The position numbers and the translations under genes are program-made. The notes beneath the pieces are model-generated. The model worked only from the letters and a program-made list of their open reading frames with translations, searched no databases and was not told the origin of the DNA. From positions 71,150,069 through 71,214,068 of the forward strand of contig CM051025.1 in NCBI GenBank assembly GCA_027627225.1: 64,000 nt of DNA. The letters are read 5' to 3'. Positions 63,597 through 64,000 of the stretch are shown piece by piece (the first letter of the stretch is position 1; each line of letters starts with the position of its first letter). This DNA comes from Congeria kusceri. Taxonomy: Eukaryota > Mollusca > Bivalvia > Myida > Dreissenidae.

Positions 63597-63689
63597 GTTG
63601 GCAAATATGAAATGATAGTGATAAAATTTTTATGACAACCAGTGAGAAATTTAAGTTGCTTTCAAAAGAGTCAAGGCTTTGGTAATTGC

Positions 63690-64000
63690 AATTTAGAGGA
63701 AATGTATACAATAATGACAATTAAGAGGAAATGTATACAGTAATGACAATTAAGAGGAAATGTATACAGTAATGACAATTAAGAGGAAATGTATACAGTA
63801 ATGACAATTAAGAGGAAATGTATACAGTAATGACAATTTGGGGAAAATGTACACATTTAATGACAATTTAGGGTAAATTTGTACACTAATGACAATTAAT
63901 GGGAATTGATGCTACACAATTTAGAGGAAATTAATACAGTAATGACCATTTAGAGGAAATCATTAAAATAATGACCATTTGGGGGAAAATGTACACATTT
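63690..64000 (+). repeat. 29-bp tandem repeat running off the window
   Basis: Unit AAGAGGAAATGTATACAGTA + ATGACAATT. The first five copies are nearly perfect and later ones degenerate (GGGGAAAATGTACACATTT). Confidence 0.93.

Noticed and set aside
62866..63022. Exon 34 starting at the nearby CAG (62866)
   Set aside because: It would shift the frame by 8 nt and lose the YYETGEQ continuity.

Overview
The window is eukaryotic DNA: AT-rich non-coding sequence carrying short, GC-richer coding blocks bounded by GT/AG splice sites, with no bacterial-style gene packing. The repeats (hairpin MITEs with GAGGCG...CGCCTC ends, GGGCCCGTATTCAC-ended elements, Helitron-like elements with a core of ~150-bp tandem repeats, tRNA-derived SINEs) look like those of bivalve molluscs. 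Dreissena-type mussels are my best guess, from memory of the repeat style only.

One gene dominates. It is on the + strand, starts at 5645 and runs off the right edge. I could chain 35 exons (5645-63596) in one continuous reading frame of about 1,681 codons. The product is a secreted alpha-2-macroglobulin-family thioester protein: signal peptide, MG domains, an FIQTDKPVYKPG signature, a Gly/Pro-rich insertion, a tetrabasic RKKR site, a Pro/Gly-rich bait region followed by FPETWLWD, the GCGEQ thioester (Cys1102/Gln1105), a thioester domain, CUB and receptor-binding domain. A C-terminal extension with a CxxC...C pattern is cut off by the window. This is an innate-immunity protease trap or opsonin type of protein. 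No second gene was found on either strand.

Layout: 1-5644 is upstream intergenic sequence with a TIR element and SINE-like remnants. 5.6-12.5 kb holds exons 1-6. 12.5-21.8 kb holds exons 7-13 with MITEs and a Helitron-like array. 23.7-27.6 kb holds exons 14-19 (MG6, furin-like site, bait). 30-38.2 kb holds exons 20-23 among Helitron-like arrays and segmental duplications. 40.7-48.8 kb holds exons 24-29 (thioester domain). 50.3-59.4 kb is exon 30 and a 9-kb intron full of minisatellites. 59.4-63.6 kb holds exons 31-35.

The most unusual signals are structural. Several exon-intron borders are partly duplicated in tandem (exons 11, 24, 26), exon 10 is bracketed by direct repeats, and intron 5 carries a decayed copy of the gene's own 5' flank. 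Hairpin elements cluster within 15-56 bp of splice sites, three of them 39-40 nt after a donor. All exon calls are by eye from splice sites, frame continuity and family resemblance; no transcript or database evidence was available.
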